DNA from: Promethearchaeati archaeon
Lineage (GTDB): Archaea; Asgardarchaeota; Heimdallarchaeia; JABLTI01
Reading direction: 5' to 3'
Assembly (NCBI GenBank): GCA_013166835.1
Contig: JABLTI010000031.1
Location: forward strand, 1 to 34,255
DNA: 34,255 nt
Shown here: positions 1 to 7,378 of the stretch, one piece after another
How positions within the stretch are numbered: the first letter of the stretch is position 1
Layout of the letters: every line of letters begins with the position of its first letter
The notes under the pieces: model-generated
What the model was told of the DNA's origin: nothing
What the model saw: the letters and a program-made list of their open reading frames with translations, nothing else
Database searches by the model: none
Position numbers and translations under genes: made by a program

Positions 1-545
1 GCTTTTTCACTTCCCTCATAAAGAACTGCTTTTACTGGAATTTTTTCTCTAAATTTCACAGTATATTCTTGGAATGATAATTTCTCATTCTTTTCATTCA
101 CCATTGTTGTTTTTACTGGATCATCTGTCATTGGTATAATTTTAGCTGTAATTTCTAACTTTGCACAGATTTCATTAATTGCTTCAGTCAATGTATAACC
201 ACTTGATAGTAATCTATTTCTCGTTAAATGAAGTGCTAAATCTTTGTCTCCTAATTGGAACCAAGTTGGTTCTTTCATATTACATAAATGTTGTAAAGTA
301 TTGTATGTTTCATCTTCCACTCCCCAAAATTCCTCTAAATCCAGCTGATTTGAAAATAAGTAGATTAAGGAATCAATATCAGGTGAAACTAATAAACCAA
401 AGAAAGTATCATCATCCCCAGTATTTCCTATTATCGTTAATAATTTGTCATCAAGTAATTCTCTAACACCAAGTAATAGCTTAGGCGTTCCAGTTCCACC
501 AGATAGTAAAGTTATAGATACTTGCGGTTTCCCTTCCATTTCCAT
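1..545 (-). CDS. cofD: 2-phospho-L-lactate transferase CofD, partial (3' end outside window)
   Basis: CofD joins the lactyl-phosphate moiety to the deazaflavin Fo to give F420-0, a cytosolic step of coenzyme F420 synthesis. I translated the reverse complement: the first 181 codons are visible and the frame is still open at base 1. The N-terminus carries the family glycine motif SGGTGTPK (residues 15-22), then NTGDDD, GLLVSPDIDS, a WFQLGDKDLA block and an ILPMTDD-like segment, in the usual CofD order. The ATG at 545 is preferred over the one six bases inside. A TTTAAAATAA box about 25 bases upstream implies a leaderless transcript. CofE lies about 21 kb away on the other strand, so the two F420 genes are not in one operon. 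The family call is firm from motifs; the C-terminal half cannot be judged. Confidence 0.9.
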   Translation of the reverse strand, partial: MEMEGKPQVSITLLSGGTGTPKLLLGVRELLDDKLLTIIGNTGDDDTFFGLLVSPDIDSLIYLFSNQLDLEEFWGVEDETYNTLQHLCNMKEPTWFQLGDKDLALHLTRNRLLSSGYTLTEAINEICAKLEITAKIIPMTDDPVKTTMVNEKNEKLSFQEYTVKFREKIPVKAVLYEGSEK

Positions 546-570
546 ACGTCCAAATAATGATAATCCCCAT

Positions 571-580
571 TTATTTTAAA
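571..580 (-). promoter_or_regulatory. TATA box of cofD
   Basis: Read on the minus strand this is TTTAAAATAA, centred about 30 bases before the cofD ATG at 545. That is the usual archaeal TATA-to-start distance for an mRNA with almost no leader. Sequence-based inference only. Confidence 0.45.
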
Positions 581-641
581 TTCATCTTAAAAGTTATTAA
601 TCCATTCAAAGACAAATGTGAAGTAGTAAATTAATATCACC

Positions 642-649
642 TTATAGTA
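642..649 (+). promoter_or_regulatory. TATA box of the membrane protein gene at 665
   Basis: TTATAGTA lies about 20 bases before the ATG at 665, and no Shine-Dalgarno match is seen between them. This fits a leaderless or near-leaderless archaeal transcript. The box departs somewhat from consensus. Confidence 0.35.
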
Positions 650-664
650 TAGTGTGGGATTTAG

Positions 665-1390
665 ATGAATGCAACAGACGACAACGAATTAAAAACAGAA
701 GAGACAACATCATCTACAGTAATTGAGCTACAACCACATGAATTGGAACAAACTTCAAAGAAGAAAGAAAGTAAAACACTCGCTACACTGCGCCAAATTT
801 TCAGAGCATTATTTTCATGGGAAGCAATTCACTTAATGCTTTCACATCATCCTTTCTGTGAAGTTTTTGATCCTCACGTTTTCAAAATAGGTAAGCTAAG
901 ATTGTGTAGAGGGTGTTTCCTGAGCTATCCTCCACTCTATGCTTTGGTATCAATTTTCATTTTTTGGGAAGCTGCTCGTGAATTTTTCTTACTCGAAGCA
1001 ATATCCATTATTGATAATCTTTGGTGGTTTGTTATTGGATTTTGTATCTTAACTTTCGGTGCTAGGGGTTTAGGACGATACTCTATTTTCATTAAAGATA
1101 TAGCGAAATTCTCTCGAGGAGCTTGGACTGGTTTCTTAGTAATGGTCATAATCTCTCAACATTGGGGATTCAAAATAAGTGCAGCTTTAATTGTTATTGG
1201 AGGAATGACATACTTAAGTCTACATAGAGGAAAAGACATGGAACGAACATGCGATGAATGTAAATGGCATGCTGATTTTAATTCATGCCCAGGATGGGAA
1301 GGTATGTCTGATAAACTATTCCAAACAAGCCCTCCAATTATAGAAAATATTCCACCAGAAAAACTAGAACAAGAAATACAAGACACATAA
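665..1390 (+). CDS. DUF2085-like membrane protein with cysteine pairs
   Basis: Function unknown. The 241-residue protein has a charged N-terminal tail (about 1-45), a conserved-looking block with HHPFC at 61-65 and CRGC at 81-84, then hydrophobic segments near 86-103, 118-133 and 152-185. The C-terminal tail is soluble, with a second cysteine set at C196, C199 and C208. The spacing of HPFC and CRGC next to the first membrane segment resembles the Cys-containing N-terminus of DUF2085 membrane proteins, which may bind metal. The gene is divergent from cofD and convergent with the small gene at 1404-1658. The start is the ATG just after a TATA-like box. The DUF2085 link is recalled from motif layout and is only moderately certain. 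Confidence 0.7.
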   Translation: MNATDDNELKTEETTSSTVIELQPHELEQTSKKKESKTLATLRQIFRALFSWEAIHLMLSHHPFCEVFDPHVFKIGKLRLCRGCFLSYPPLYALVSIFIFWEAAREFFLLEAISIIDNLWWFVIGFCILTFGARGLGRYSIFIKDIAKFSRGAWTGFLVMVIISQHWGFKISAALIVIGGMTYLSLHRGKDMERTCDECKWHADFNSCPGWEGMSDKLFQTSPPIIENIPPEKLEQEIQDT

Positions 1391-1403
1391 TGAAAGGATT
1401 TTT

Positions 1404-1658
1404 TTACTTAGAAGGATCTTCTCTACCAGTTCTTAGAGCCCATTCCAATAATTCCCTTCTCTTTAATTCATCTGTATAAATTCCTTCTATTTTAAGTAAT
1501 TTATTTCCACTATCTCCAGTAATACTTTCATGCTTTTCACTTTTCTTTCTTATATCCCAAAGAGCCTTACGAAGATCAGTATTACTCATTCTTTTAGCTT
1601 TACGAGTCAATCGTTTTACAAAAAATCTCCCGAAAAAATCATTGTGAGTAGCATTCAT
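1404..1658 (-). CDS. small hypothetical protein, basic and helical
   Basis: An 84-residue frame that I do not recognise. It is rich in Lys and Arg, looks mainly helical, and has no cysteine pairs, signal peptide or membrane segment. Its stop lies 14 bases from the stop of the convergent membrane protein gene, which is normal packing for a real gene here. The ATG at 1658 follows an ATAC-rich stretch and has no clear Shine-Dalgarno site. Codon use resembles the neighbours. It could be a small nucleic-acid-binding protein, but nothing proves this; I consider it probably real. Confidence 0.5.
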   Translation of the reverse strand: MNATHNDFFGRFFVKRLTRKAKRMSNTDLRKALWDIRKKSEKHESITGDSGNKLLKIEGIYTDELKRRELLEWALRTGREDPSK

Positions 1659-1817
1659 TTTGGTATAATCCTTTTCTTCTTAGAAACAATAATTTTCACC
1701 ATTTAATTATTTTATTCATGGCAAACTCAGGATAACTACTCCCCAAACATCATTTTAACCTTGTCAAAAAATCTTAATATACTCATAATAATTAACTCCC
1801 GTAAGCCTTAAATATAC

Positions 1818-1824
1818 TATATAA
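1818..1824 (+). promoter_or_regulatory. TATA box of the solute-binding protein gene
   Basis: TATATAA is the best TATA match in this gap. Transcription would start about 25 bases downstream, near 1845-1850, giving a leader of roughly 160 bases. That is unusually long for an archaeal mRNA and agrees with the hairpins seen in it. Confidence 0.6.
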
Positions 1825-1833
1825 GCAAATTGC

Positions 1834-1845
1834 AAATTCGAATTT
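1834..1845 (+). promoter_or_regulatory. palindrome at the predicted transcription start (possible operator)
   Basis: AAATTCGAATTT is a perfect 12-base palindrome lying between the TATA box and the expected start site. The core TCGAATTTT recurs a few bases later. This is a typical place for a repressor site, but AT-rich palindromes also arise by chance. Confidence 0.3.
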
Positions 1846-1897
1846 TTTGTCGAATTTTGAATTATTTTTGCTGACAAAACTTTAATAAGGGGCAATG

Positions 1898-2004
1898 TAA
1901 ACTAATTAGTTTAGCATCTAAACCTTAAAGGTTTAGAGGCCTATGATTCAGAAGGATCATAGAACCAAAATTATTAGGTTGAACCAAATTTTTTGGTGAT
2001 CACC
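1898..2004 (+). promoter_or_regulatory. multi-hairpin 5' leader ending at the ribosome binding site
   Basis: Successive inverted repeats are visible. They are a perfect 16-base palindrome (1898-1913), 10-base arms around one base (1917-1926 with 1928-1937), a stem of 1941-1949 with 1954-1962 closed by the loop AGAA, 6-base arms ACCAAA/TTTGGT (1983-1988 with 1992-1997), and the palindrome GGTGATCACC (1995-2004). The last two overlap and both include the Shine-Dalgarno bases, so they are mutually exclusive structures that could hide or expose the site. The elements are read directly; regulation is inferred. It matches no riboswitch class I know. Confidence 0.55.
1995..2001 (+). promoter_or_regulatory. 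Shine-Dalgarno site inside a palindrome
   Basis: GGTGATC is complementary to the archaeal 16S rRNA 3' tail and sits five bases before the ATG at 2007, which fixes that start. It forms half of GGTGATCACC and its first three bases pair with an upstream ACC, so it may be sequestered. Confidence 0.6.
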
Positions 2005-2006
2005 CG

Positions 2007-3878
2007 ATGAAAGTGAACAAAGTTAAGACAACCCTTCTTGTCGGTGTCATAATGACACTTTTTGTTGCTAGTGCTATAGCTGTCAGACCAACAAAGACTG
2101 ACGCTATTGATCCATTTTTCACACTAGTTTTCAAGACAAATGGTGGAGGAGTAAGACCGGATTATGGTAACTTCCTCAAACAACACTGTGCAAGAATTGG
2201 TATAAACATAGATGTTATTGTACAGGACTGGCCCACATTTGTAGGCGAGTTGATCGCCTTCAGAGACTTTGACGTTTGTTACGTCGGTCTAACTGGTGGC
2301 GGTGCAGACCCAGACTTTACTGGTGTCTACGACGAAAACGGCTCATTGAACTTGTTTGGTTATCATACCAGCATGGACTGGGATGATGATAAAAATACAG
2401 GACTTAATGAATGGTATATGAAGGAAGGCAATTTAATTATGCCTCCTGATTCAGAAGAACGTGTACAACACTACTGGGAATGGCAACAATATTTCATGGA
2501 TAAAATATGTCCTATGGCTCCAACATACTCCCCAAGAGCATACACTGCTTTCTGGGCAGACCTAGAAGGATATAATATGTCAGATGGTATATTACAATCA
2601 TGGGGTTTGATGGATTGGACAGGAACTCACACTGGACAAGTAGACGATAGTGAGTTAGTTAGAGTAGATGCCGCATGGTCAGATCTTAATCCATTATTCC
2701 AAGATGATACTTCTTCAAGTTTCATCAGCACTGCAACCATGGATCCATTGATCTTTTACGATGCTGATTTAACAGTTTGGCCACATTTAGCAGAAAGCTA
2801 TACTATGCTTAATGATACTTGGATGAGAATTGTTATAAGACAAGGTATTGAATGGGCTGATGACCCTGATGGTTTATCAACCAATGAAGTCTTCGATGTA
2901 GATGACGTTTACTTCACCATTTATGCATGGAGAGAAGTATCTAATGACCAACACTTATGGTCTTGGGTAAAAGACATGGTCAAACTCGACCAATGGACAT
3001 TGGATCTCTTTATTGATGGTGATCCTTCAACTCCTGAGAATGATGCATATGCTCCGTTCCTACCATCACTTAACACTCGAATTATCCCTGAATACTACTT
3101 AAATCAATCACAATTAGCTGACGGAGTAACCCCTGATATTACTCACCCATCATGGAATACATTTGCTACAAATTGTTTTGGAACTGGTGTTTTCGAAATC
3201 GGTTCCTTCACTGAAGGAGTAGAAACCGTTCTTAATGTAAGATCAGATAGCTGGAGATTAGATCCAGTAGTTACCGCTGATCCAGCTTTGGATTGGGCTA
3301 ACAGATTCGGCTATGGTACTGGATGGGCTGGTATGACTCAATTAAGAATCAGAATTATACCTGACCAACAAACTGCAATGCTTGAATTTGAATCTGGTAA
3401 AGTAGACATTTTAGCCGTCGGTTGGAACCCAACCAAGAAAGACGAATTCGTAGCTGATCCAGACTTCACTGTACAAGATGATACACAATTCAGTTATGGT
3501 TTCTTCGGACATAACATGAGAGAATCAAGACCAATTATAGGCAATCGTGCTCCCTCACTTATCGACCCAACACTCAGTATTGGTTTATGTGTAAGAAAAG
3601 CTATCAACTATGCTCTTGACAGATTTGAAATAAACAATGTTATTCACAGAGGTGAATACGCTATTACCGACACCCCACTTTATCCAAAGATGGGTATTTG
3701 GAATAATCCAAACATCATTCGCTACAACTTCATAGACAAAGCAAGAGAATACATGACAAAAGCAGGATACGATTTAGGTTGGACTCCAACAACTCCTGGT
3801 TTCACCATGTTAGTTGCTTTCACCTCAATCATGGCAATAGCTACTATTACATACCTCATCGTTAAAAAACGAAAGTAA
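2007..3878 (+). CDS. membrane-anchored family-5 solute-binding protein, circularly permuted
   Basis: Likely extracytoplasmic receptor of a peptide- or sugar-type ABC importer. It has a signal peptide or N-terminal membrane segment (about 8-26) and a C-terminal membrane anchor (about 600-618) followed by KKRK, so the 570-residue body would face outside. The family-5 order is rearranged. Residues 38-190 look like the usual C-terminal part (IGINIDVIVQDW, FRDFDVCYVGL, then a DPD segment). Next come the usual N-terminal landmarks (LNPL near 227, WPHLAESY near 258, then IRQGIEWADDPDG and VDDVYFTIYAW). The protein ends with VRKAINYALDR (about 533) and KAREYMTKAGYD (about 582), which normally precede the C-terminal part. 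No permease or ATPase gene adjoins it. Codons look more biased than the neighbours' and a strong terminator follows, suggesting high expression. The family is firm; the ligand is unknown. Confidence 0.85.
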   Translation: MKVNKVKTTLLVGVIMTLFVASAIAVRPTKTDAIDPFFTLVFKTNGGGVRPDYGNFLKQHCARIGINIDVIVQDWPTFVGELIAFRDFDVCYVGLTGGGADPDFTGVYDENGSLNLFGYHTSMDWDDDKNTGLNEWYMKEGNLIMPPDSEERVQHYWEWQQYFMDKICPMAPTYSPRAYTAFWADLEGYNMSDGILQSWGLMDWTGTHTGQVDDSELVRVDAAWSDLNPLFQDDTSSSFISTATMDPLIFYDADLTVWPHLAESYTMLNDTWMRIVIRQGIEWADDPDGLSTNEVFDVDDVYFTIYAWREVSNDQHLWSWVKDMVKLDQWTLDLFIDGDPSTPENDAYAPFLPSLNTRIIPEYYLNQSQLADGVTPDITHPSWNTFATNCFGTGVFEIGSFTEGVETVLNVRSDSWRLDPVVTADPALDWANRFGYGTGWAGMTQLRIRIIPDQQTAMLEFESGKVDILAVGWNPTKKDEFVADPDFTVQDDTQFSYGFFGHNMRESRPIIGNRAPSLIDPTLSIGLCVRKAINYALDRFEINNVIHRGEYAITDTPLYPKMGIWNNPNIIRYNFIDKAREYMTKAGYDLGWTPTTPGFTMLVAFTSIMAIATITYLIVKKRK

Positions 3879-3893
3879 TCAGTCTGTAAACTA

Positions 3894-3932
3894 TGCAGTG
3901 GGATAAACCTACTGCACCTATCTCTTTTTTTT
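3894..3932 (+). terminator. hairpin and T-run terminator after the solute-binding protein
   Basis: A nine-pair stem (3894-3902 with 3908-3916, including one G-U pair) has a five-base loop. It is followed after a short spacer by eight T residues (3925-3932). It lies 16 bases after the stop codon and ahead of the tRNA promoter. Confidence 0.7.
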
Positions 3933-3988
3933 CTAATTTTAACCTCATTTAATTTGCCAAATCATGTTTTATTGTAGAATAAGAAAGA

Positions 3989-3995
3989 TTTAAAA
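3989..3995 (+). promoter_or_regulatory. TATA box of the tRNA gene
   Basis: TTTAAAA lies about 45 bases before the mature tRNA 5' end. Transcription would begin near 4018, leaving a short leader for RNase P to remove. Confidence 0.4.
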
Positions 3996-4035
3996 CTAGA
4001 TAGTACAAACAAGGAAAACGTTGAAAATCAACATT

Positions 4036-4113
4036 GCCCCGATGGTGTAGTTCGGCCAATCATTACAGCCTTTCGAGTTGTAGACTCGGGTTCAAATCCC
4101 GGTCGGGGCACCA
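4036..4113 (+). tRNA. tRNA-Glu (anticodon UUC), CCA encoded
   Basis: A complete cloverleaf can be folded by eye. The seven-pair acceptor stem is GCCCCGA with TCGGGGC, the anticodon stem is ACAGC with GTTGT, and the seven-base loop CTTTCGA places TTC at positions 34-36. The T arm TCGGG/CCCGG encloses the loop TTCAAAT. The variable loop is short, so this is a class I tRNA. The discriminator A is at 4110 and the terminal CCA is encoded at 4111-4113. No intron is present. The body resembles archaeal tRNA-Glu genes. The D loop contains the GG pair needed for tertiary contacts. Confidence 0.96.
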
Positions 4114-4169
4114 TACTTTCTCCAGAAACTTTTTTTGTATGAAGTTGTATTATTTCTCGGTGCAAATTA

Positions 4170-4547
4170 TTGTCTGTAAAGGAAATTTATCCAGTCAAGT
4201 TTAAAATTGATGGTGTGGGGGAAGTGAAGGGTGAGTTATATCGAGTAAAAGCTCCTCATTCAGTTGAAAACATATGGTATGCATTGCCATTAAGTGGTCG
4301 ATTAATAGTGCAGGATAATGCTCAAGCTTATTTCTTAATTGATATCCAAGTGAAATCCGAGCATCCAACCTTTGATGTGGAATCAGGAGATATTGCTTAT
4401 TGGCCTATGAGCAAAGCCATATGTGTATTTTGGGAGAAAATACGACCATACTCAGAAGTTAATTTAATAGGTAAAATCACAAGAAATTTGGAATTATTCA
4501 AAACTATGCGAAATTTAACTCGAGTGGTTCTAGAGAAAGATGAATGA
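4170..4547 (+). CDS. cyclophilin-like fold protein (TM1367/DUF369 type)
   Basis: A 125-residue protein with the layout of small archaeal and bacterial cyclophilin-like beta-barrel proteins. The segment KGELYRVKAPHSVENIWYAL (about 20-39) corresponds to the family's G-x-L-x-R-x-x-AP-x-x-V-x-x-W-x-x-LP signature, followed by a beta-rich body with AYFLIDIQV and a DIAYWP segment. The family's activity is not established; proline isomerase activity should not be assumed. Translation seems to start at the TTG at 4170, with GGTG (4159-4162) as Shine-Dalgarno site seven bases before it; no in-frame ATG lies before the conserved block. The stop adjoins that of the convergent zinc-ribbon gene with no spacer. 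Confidence 0.65.
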   Translation: MSVKEIYPVKFKIDGVGEVKGELYRVKAPHSVENIWYALPLSGRLIVQDNAQAYFLIDIQVKSEHPTFDVESGDIAYWPMSKAICVFWEKIRPYSEVNLIGKITRNLELFKTMRNLTRVVLEKDE

Positions 4548-4748
4548 TTAATAATCTAATTTTTTCAAATTGCTCTTCCAAACTGCTAATCCGCAGTTTT
4601 TGCATTCTATTTTTTGTTTATATTCCTTTCTTGACCAATATAATTTGAGAGTAAGAGTACTATTGCATTTACCACACTTTTCTTTTAGCTCTTTAGTTTC
4701 CATTAAAACAAGATCTTCTTCTTTTACATCAGAGTCTTTCGTAAACAT
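4548..4748 (-). CDS. small zinc-ribbon protein
   Basis: A 66-residue protein whose second half is a two-knuckle zinc ribbon: C25-GK-C28 and C49-KN-C52 separated by 20 residues that include LTLKLYW. The N-terminal 20 residues are acidic. Zinc ribbons of this size often bind nucleic acid or act as adaptor subunits; nothing identifies a partner here. I chose the ATG at 4748 rather than TTG codons further out (4772, 4769), because a GGTAGGGA Shine-Dalgarno-like stretch lies just before it. It follows the KaiC-like gene by 95 bases on the same strand, so it may be the last gene of that transcript. Confidence 0.65.
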   Translation of the reverse strand: MFTKDSDVKEEDLVLMETKELKEKCGKCNSTLTLKLYWSRKEYKQKIECKNCGLAVWKSNLKKLDY

Positions 4749-4843
4749 TGTGATTTCCCTACCATACAACAATCTGAGTAAACATCAAATGAACAAGATA
4801 TTTTGGATGACAATAAATAATATGAAATGAAACATTAATTCAA

Positions 4844-5611
4844 TTACAAGAATAATGTTTCAGTAGATAATGCTACACAGCCATTTTGAGTCATTTCGAA
4901 AGGTCTTCGAACTAATTCATGGTCGATTCCTCTCATCTTTCTAATGTATATACTTCTTAACAATCTTTGATTTACCTCTTGAATATCAACAACTATTACA
5001 CCAGAAGCCATGAATTCTTCAACACCATAACGAGAAATTTCTCCGCTTTGAGACATCTCACTGGTAACAATGGTTGTGCATTTAAGACTCGACATCACAG
5101 CACTAAGCTTTAAGATTTCTCTTCGAATTCGCATTTCACTTTCTAGAGATAAAGCAAGAGCTGTTAAAGAATCAATAACTACTCTTTCAGCGCCAAGTTC
5201 ATCAATTAATGCGATAAGTGTTGTTAAAAGATCATCAATTTCTAAACGAATACTATACTTCTCTTTTGAAGCCACACCTGCACGCATAGAGAAACCATCA
5301 ACAAGTGCAAGAAGATTCTCTTTTTCCAAGCTTTCTAATTTCCAATCATAACTTGCGAAGTTTTGTCTCACAGTTTTGGGGCTTTCATCAAAGGTAACAT
5401 AAATTCCTGGATCGCCATGATCTAAGACACCACGATAGATAAATTGGGTCGCGAGTGTGGTTTTCCCTGCACCAGCTGGTCCACTTAATAGTATAGTTCT
5501 ACCTTTTGGTAATCCCCCATTTAACATTTTATCTAATCCAGGTATCCCAGTTTTTACTCTGGCTATTTGACTCATCTTTCTAGCTCCAACATTCTTAACG
5601 TTCACTGACAT
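4844..5611 (-). CDS. single-domain KaiC-like RecA-superfamily ATPase
   Basis: A 255-residue protein with one KaiC/RadA-like core. It opens with the typical TGIPGLDKMLNGGLPKG lead-in (21-37), then Walker A GPAGAGKTT (44-52), the acidic pair in TFDES (73-77) where the catalytic Glu usually sits, and a Walker B segment ending VVIDSLTAL. Such archaeal proteins are thought to act in signalling or protein-complex regulation, and for most the partner is unknown. It lies 25 bases downstream of the mfnE-like gene on the same strand, so it is probably cotranscribed with the methanofuran genes. It lacks the second ATPase domain and the autophosphorylated tail of cyanobacterial KaiC, so a clock role is not implied. 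Confidence 0.85.
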   Translation of the reverse strand: MSVNVKNVGARKMSQIARVKTGIPGLDKMLNGGLPKGRTILLSGPAGAGKTTLATQFIYRGVLDHGDPGIYVTFDESPKTVRQNFASYDWKLESLEKENLLALVDGFSMRAGVASKEKYSIRLEIDDLLTTLIALIDELGAERVVIDSLTALALSLESEMRIRREILKLSAVMSSLKCTTIVTSEMSQSGEISRYGVEEFMASGVIVVDIQEVNQRLLRSIYIRKMRGIDHELVRRPFEMTQNGCVALSTETLFL

Positions 5612-5636
5612 AAAATTCTTATGGATTGTAATAATT

Positions 5637-6296
5637 TCAACAAATTATTTCTGTTCCTATAAATTCTTTTCCTTCTAATAGATTTTCTATACGGTCATGA
5701 ATCAAACCATTGATAATATATGCCTTAATGTTTTTTCTTTGCAAAATTGTAGGTGTAATGTTATCTAAAGGACTTGTTTTCAATTCGAGTAATTCTTGTA
5801 CAGTTATCTTCTTAACTAGTTTATCTTTAACAATTATACCATCTATATCTTTGAGGAAAACTAATTTCTCAGCCATAATTTTTATGGCAATTTCCGTAGC
5901 GATAGCATCACTTGTAGAATTCCAAGTTTTCTCTAAACCACTCTCAGTTCTCATATATTTCATAACTCTAAAGATTGGTAAATTTTCGAAAGTTAAGACA
6001 TTAAAATCCTTAGAAGAGAAATCATGTAAATTTGAATTAGGAATAAATTTCATTAGAAAACTAGCATGTTGCTCCATAGCCTGTATAGCCATCCAATGTG
6101 CTTGTTCATCATCTAAATCATATTTCTCTTGTGTTTCGCGAACAAACTCGGTAAAAAGCCCACCACCGGGAACTATAGCAAAATCCTCTTTGCAGTCAAA
6201 TAGTGAAGATAGAGTTTTTCCCAATTGAACAATTTGTTTGAGGGTTCCTCTTTCAGTAATAGAACCACCAAATTTTATAATTGTATTAATTTTCAT
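5637..6296 (-). CDS. mfnE: amino-acid-kinase-family protein, probable methanofuran kinase MfnE
   Basis: A 219-residue member of the amino acid kinase fold: phosphate-binding KFGGS (8-12), a VPGGG loop (43-47), substrate-region TSD (128-130) and the nucleotide-binding KDIDGI (149-154). MfnE phosphorylates 5-(aminomethyl)-3-furanmethanol phosphate, making the activated furan for methanofuran. The assignment rests on size, motifs and above all on the neighbour. The ATG overlaps the stop of the mfnF-like gene in an ATGA, so the two are translationally coupled, and both functions are consecutive in the pathway. The alternative is a related small-molecule kinase such as an isopentenyl phosphate or uridylate kinase, but the context argues against that. 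Confidence 0.8.
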   Translation of the reverse strand: MKINTIIKFGGSITERGTLKQIVQLGKTLSSLFDCKEDFAIVPGGGLFTEFVRETQEKYDLDDEQAHWMAIQAMEQHASFLMKFIPNSNLHDFSSKDFNVLTFENLPIFRVMKYMRTESGLEKTWNSTSDAIATEIAIKIMAEKLVFLKDIDGIIVKDKLVKKITVQELLELKTSPLDNITPTILQRKNIKAYIINGLIHDRIENLLEGKEFIGTEIIC

Positions 6297-7378
6297 TCAG
6301 AGCTTCCCTCTGTTTCAATGAATTTTTTCGAGTATAGAACCGCAACTGCGAAAGCACAAAAAGAGTTCAAGGATGATTCATCTAATATATCATCAGCAAT
6401 AATTTGCTCATATATACCATTCATTCGAAGCAAAGAAATCCCAATTGTTTTAGCACCTGAACCAATGAGAATTATTTCAGGATTTAATTCATACATTGCT
6501 CTGAATCTAGTTAAGACATAATCCAAAGCACCTGATAATTTCTCAAATTGCTTTTCTTTAATTTGTCTTGCAATATCTATAATATCATTGTGAGCAAGCT
6601 GGTTACTATCAGAACAAACGATACGTGCTAATCTTGCTTTTGCATTTTCTTTACTAACAGGTTTACCATCAGCAGTATCACCTATGACTTCATCTTCAGA
6701 GATTAATCCTAGAAGTAAGTAGACATCTCCTGTTGTTGCGAATAACTCACTCGCTAACGGTATAATTTCATTTCTCACTTTAACTTCTTGAATAATCGCA
6801 ACAACATTTGTTCTAATTAAACCGGAGTATACTAGTTCTTTGTTAGTTAAACGTTCAAGATCATTTTTTCCTTGCGCAACTATTTTTCCATTAAATATTG
6901 GAGTAAAGTCCGTTGTTGTAGATCCAATATCAATGACTAATGCATTATGATGCTTTATTCCCAAATAGAGCGCTGATGCAACCCAATTCGTGGCAGCAAC
7001 ATTAAGCCAATTTTCTCCAGCTTCTTGCGTAGGTAGAAAACTACCATTTACATCGAGAATAAGCGGTGAGTTCTTTTCATTATCTGAGTGAAAACACTCC
7101 TCAACAAATCCGCAAATGGATTCTATTCCTTCTTTTTTCGTTTGAAAACAATCAGCAAGTTCTGCTGTTGTAACAAAAACCACTTGATCTATTGAACCAA
7201 ATTCCTCGATTAATTTACTCTTTAGTGTCTCAAGAAATTCTGGAAAGGATGTATGATTTTTCCAAATTGGAAAATAATCAGAGCTGGAACTAAGTAATTC
7301 GATTTTTTCTTTCTGAACTTCAATTAAAGCATGTTTAGTATTTGCCCCACCAATATCCAAACCAAGGATTTTAACCAT
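6293..7378 (-). CDS. mfnF: probable methanofuran synthase MfnF (H4MPT-linked C1 transfer pathway family)
   Basis: A 361-residue ASKHA-fold protein of the hydantoinase/oxoprolinase-like group long annotated as an H4MPT-linked C1 transfer pathway protein. MfnF couples the activated furan diphosphate to the glutamyl-tyramine part of methanofuran. Visible motifs are the N-terminal phosphate loop DIGGANTKHA (8-17) and the second loop DIGSTTTD (150-157), followed by a segment with CSDSNQLAHNDI and a late IGSGA glycine motif. It heads the minus-strand operon and its stop overlaps the mfnE-like start. An AGGATAT stretch upstream of the ATG can serve as Shine-Dalgarno site. The family is firm; the exact reaction is inferred from the family and gene pairing. 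Confidence 0.82.
   Translation of the reverse strand: MVKILGLDIGGANTKHALIEVQKEKIELLSSSSDYFPIWKNHTSFPEFLETLKSKLIEEFGSIDQVVFVTTAELADCFQTKKEGIESICGFVEECFHSDNEKNSPLILDVNGSFLPTQEAGENWLNVAATNWVASALYLGIKHHNALVIDIGSTTTDFTPIFNGKIVAQGKNDLERLTNKELVYSGLIRTNVVAIIQEVKVRNEIIPLASELFATTGDVYLLLGLISEDEVIGDTADGKPVSKENAKARLARIVCSDSNQLAHNDIIDIARQIKEKQFEKLSGALDYVLTRFRAMYELNPEIILIGSGAKTIGISLLRMNGIYEQIIADDILDESSLNSFCAFAVAVLYSKKFIETEGSSE

Larger units (their letters stand above)
1659..2006. other. 348-base gene-free region holding a promoter and structured leader
   Basis: No credible gene is present. The first part (1659-1800) is AT-rich with nothing recognisable apart from possible promoter sequence for the minus-strand gene at 1658. 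The second part holds a TATA box (1818-1824), a palindrome near the likely transcription start (1834-1845), and a run of inverted repeats between 1898 and 2004 leading into the solute-binding protein gene. These are listed separately. Confidence 0.7.

Noticed and set aside
179..466. Plus-strand open frame of 95 codons
   Set aside because: It lies opposite cofD, whose frame carries the SGGTGTPK and NTGDDD motifs; the product has no recognisable domain and odd composition.
1963..1980. AACC/GGTT repeat in the leader
   Set aside because: Only four pairs across a ten-base loop; not counted among the supported hairpins.
5710..6228. Plus-strand open frame of 172 codons
   Set aside because: It is antisense to mfnE, which has full kinase motifs and translational coupling. 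The plus frame is a serine- and cysteine-rich shadow.
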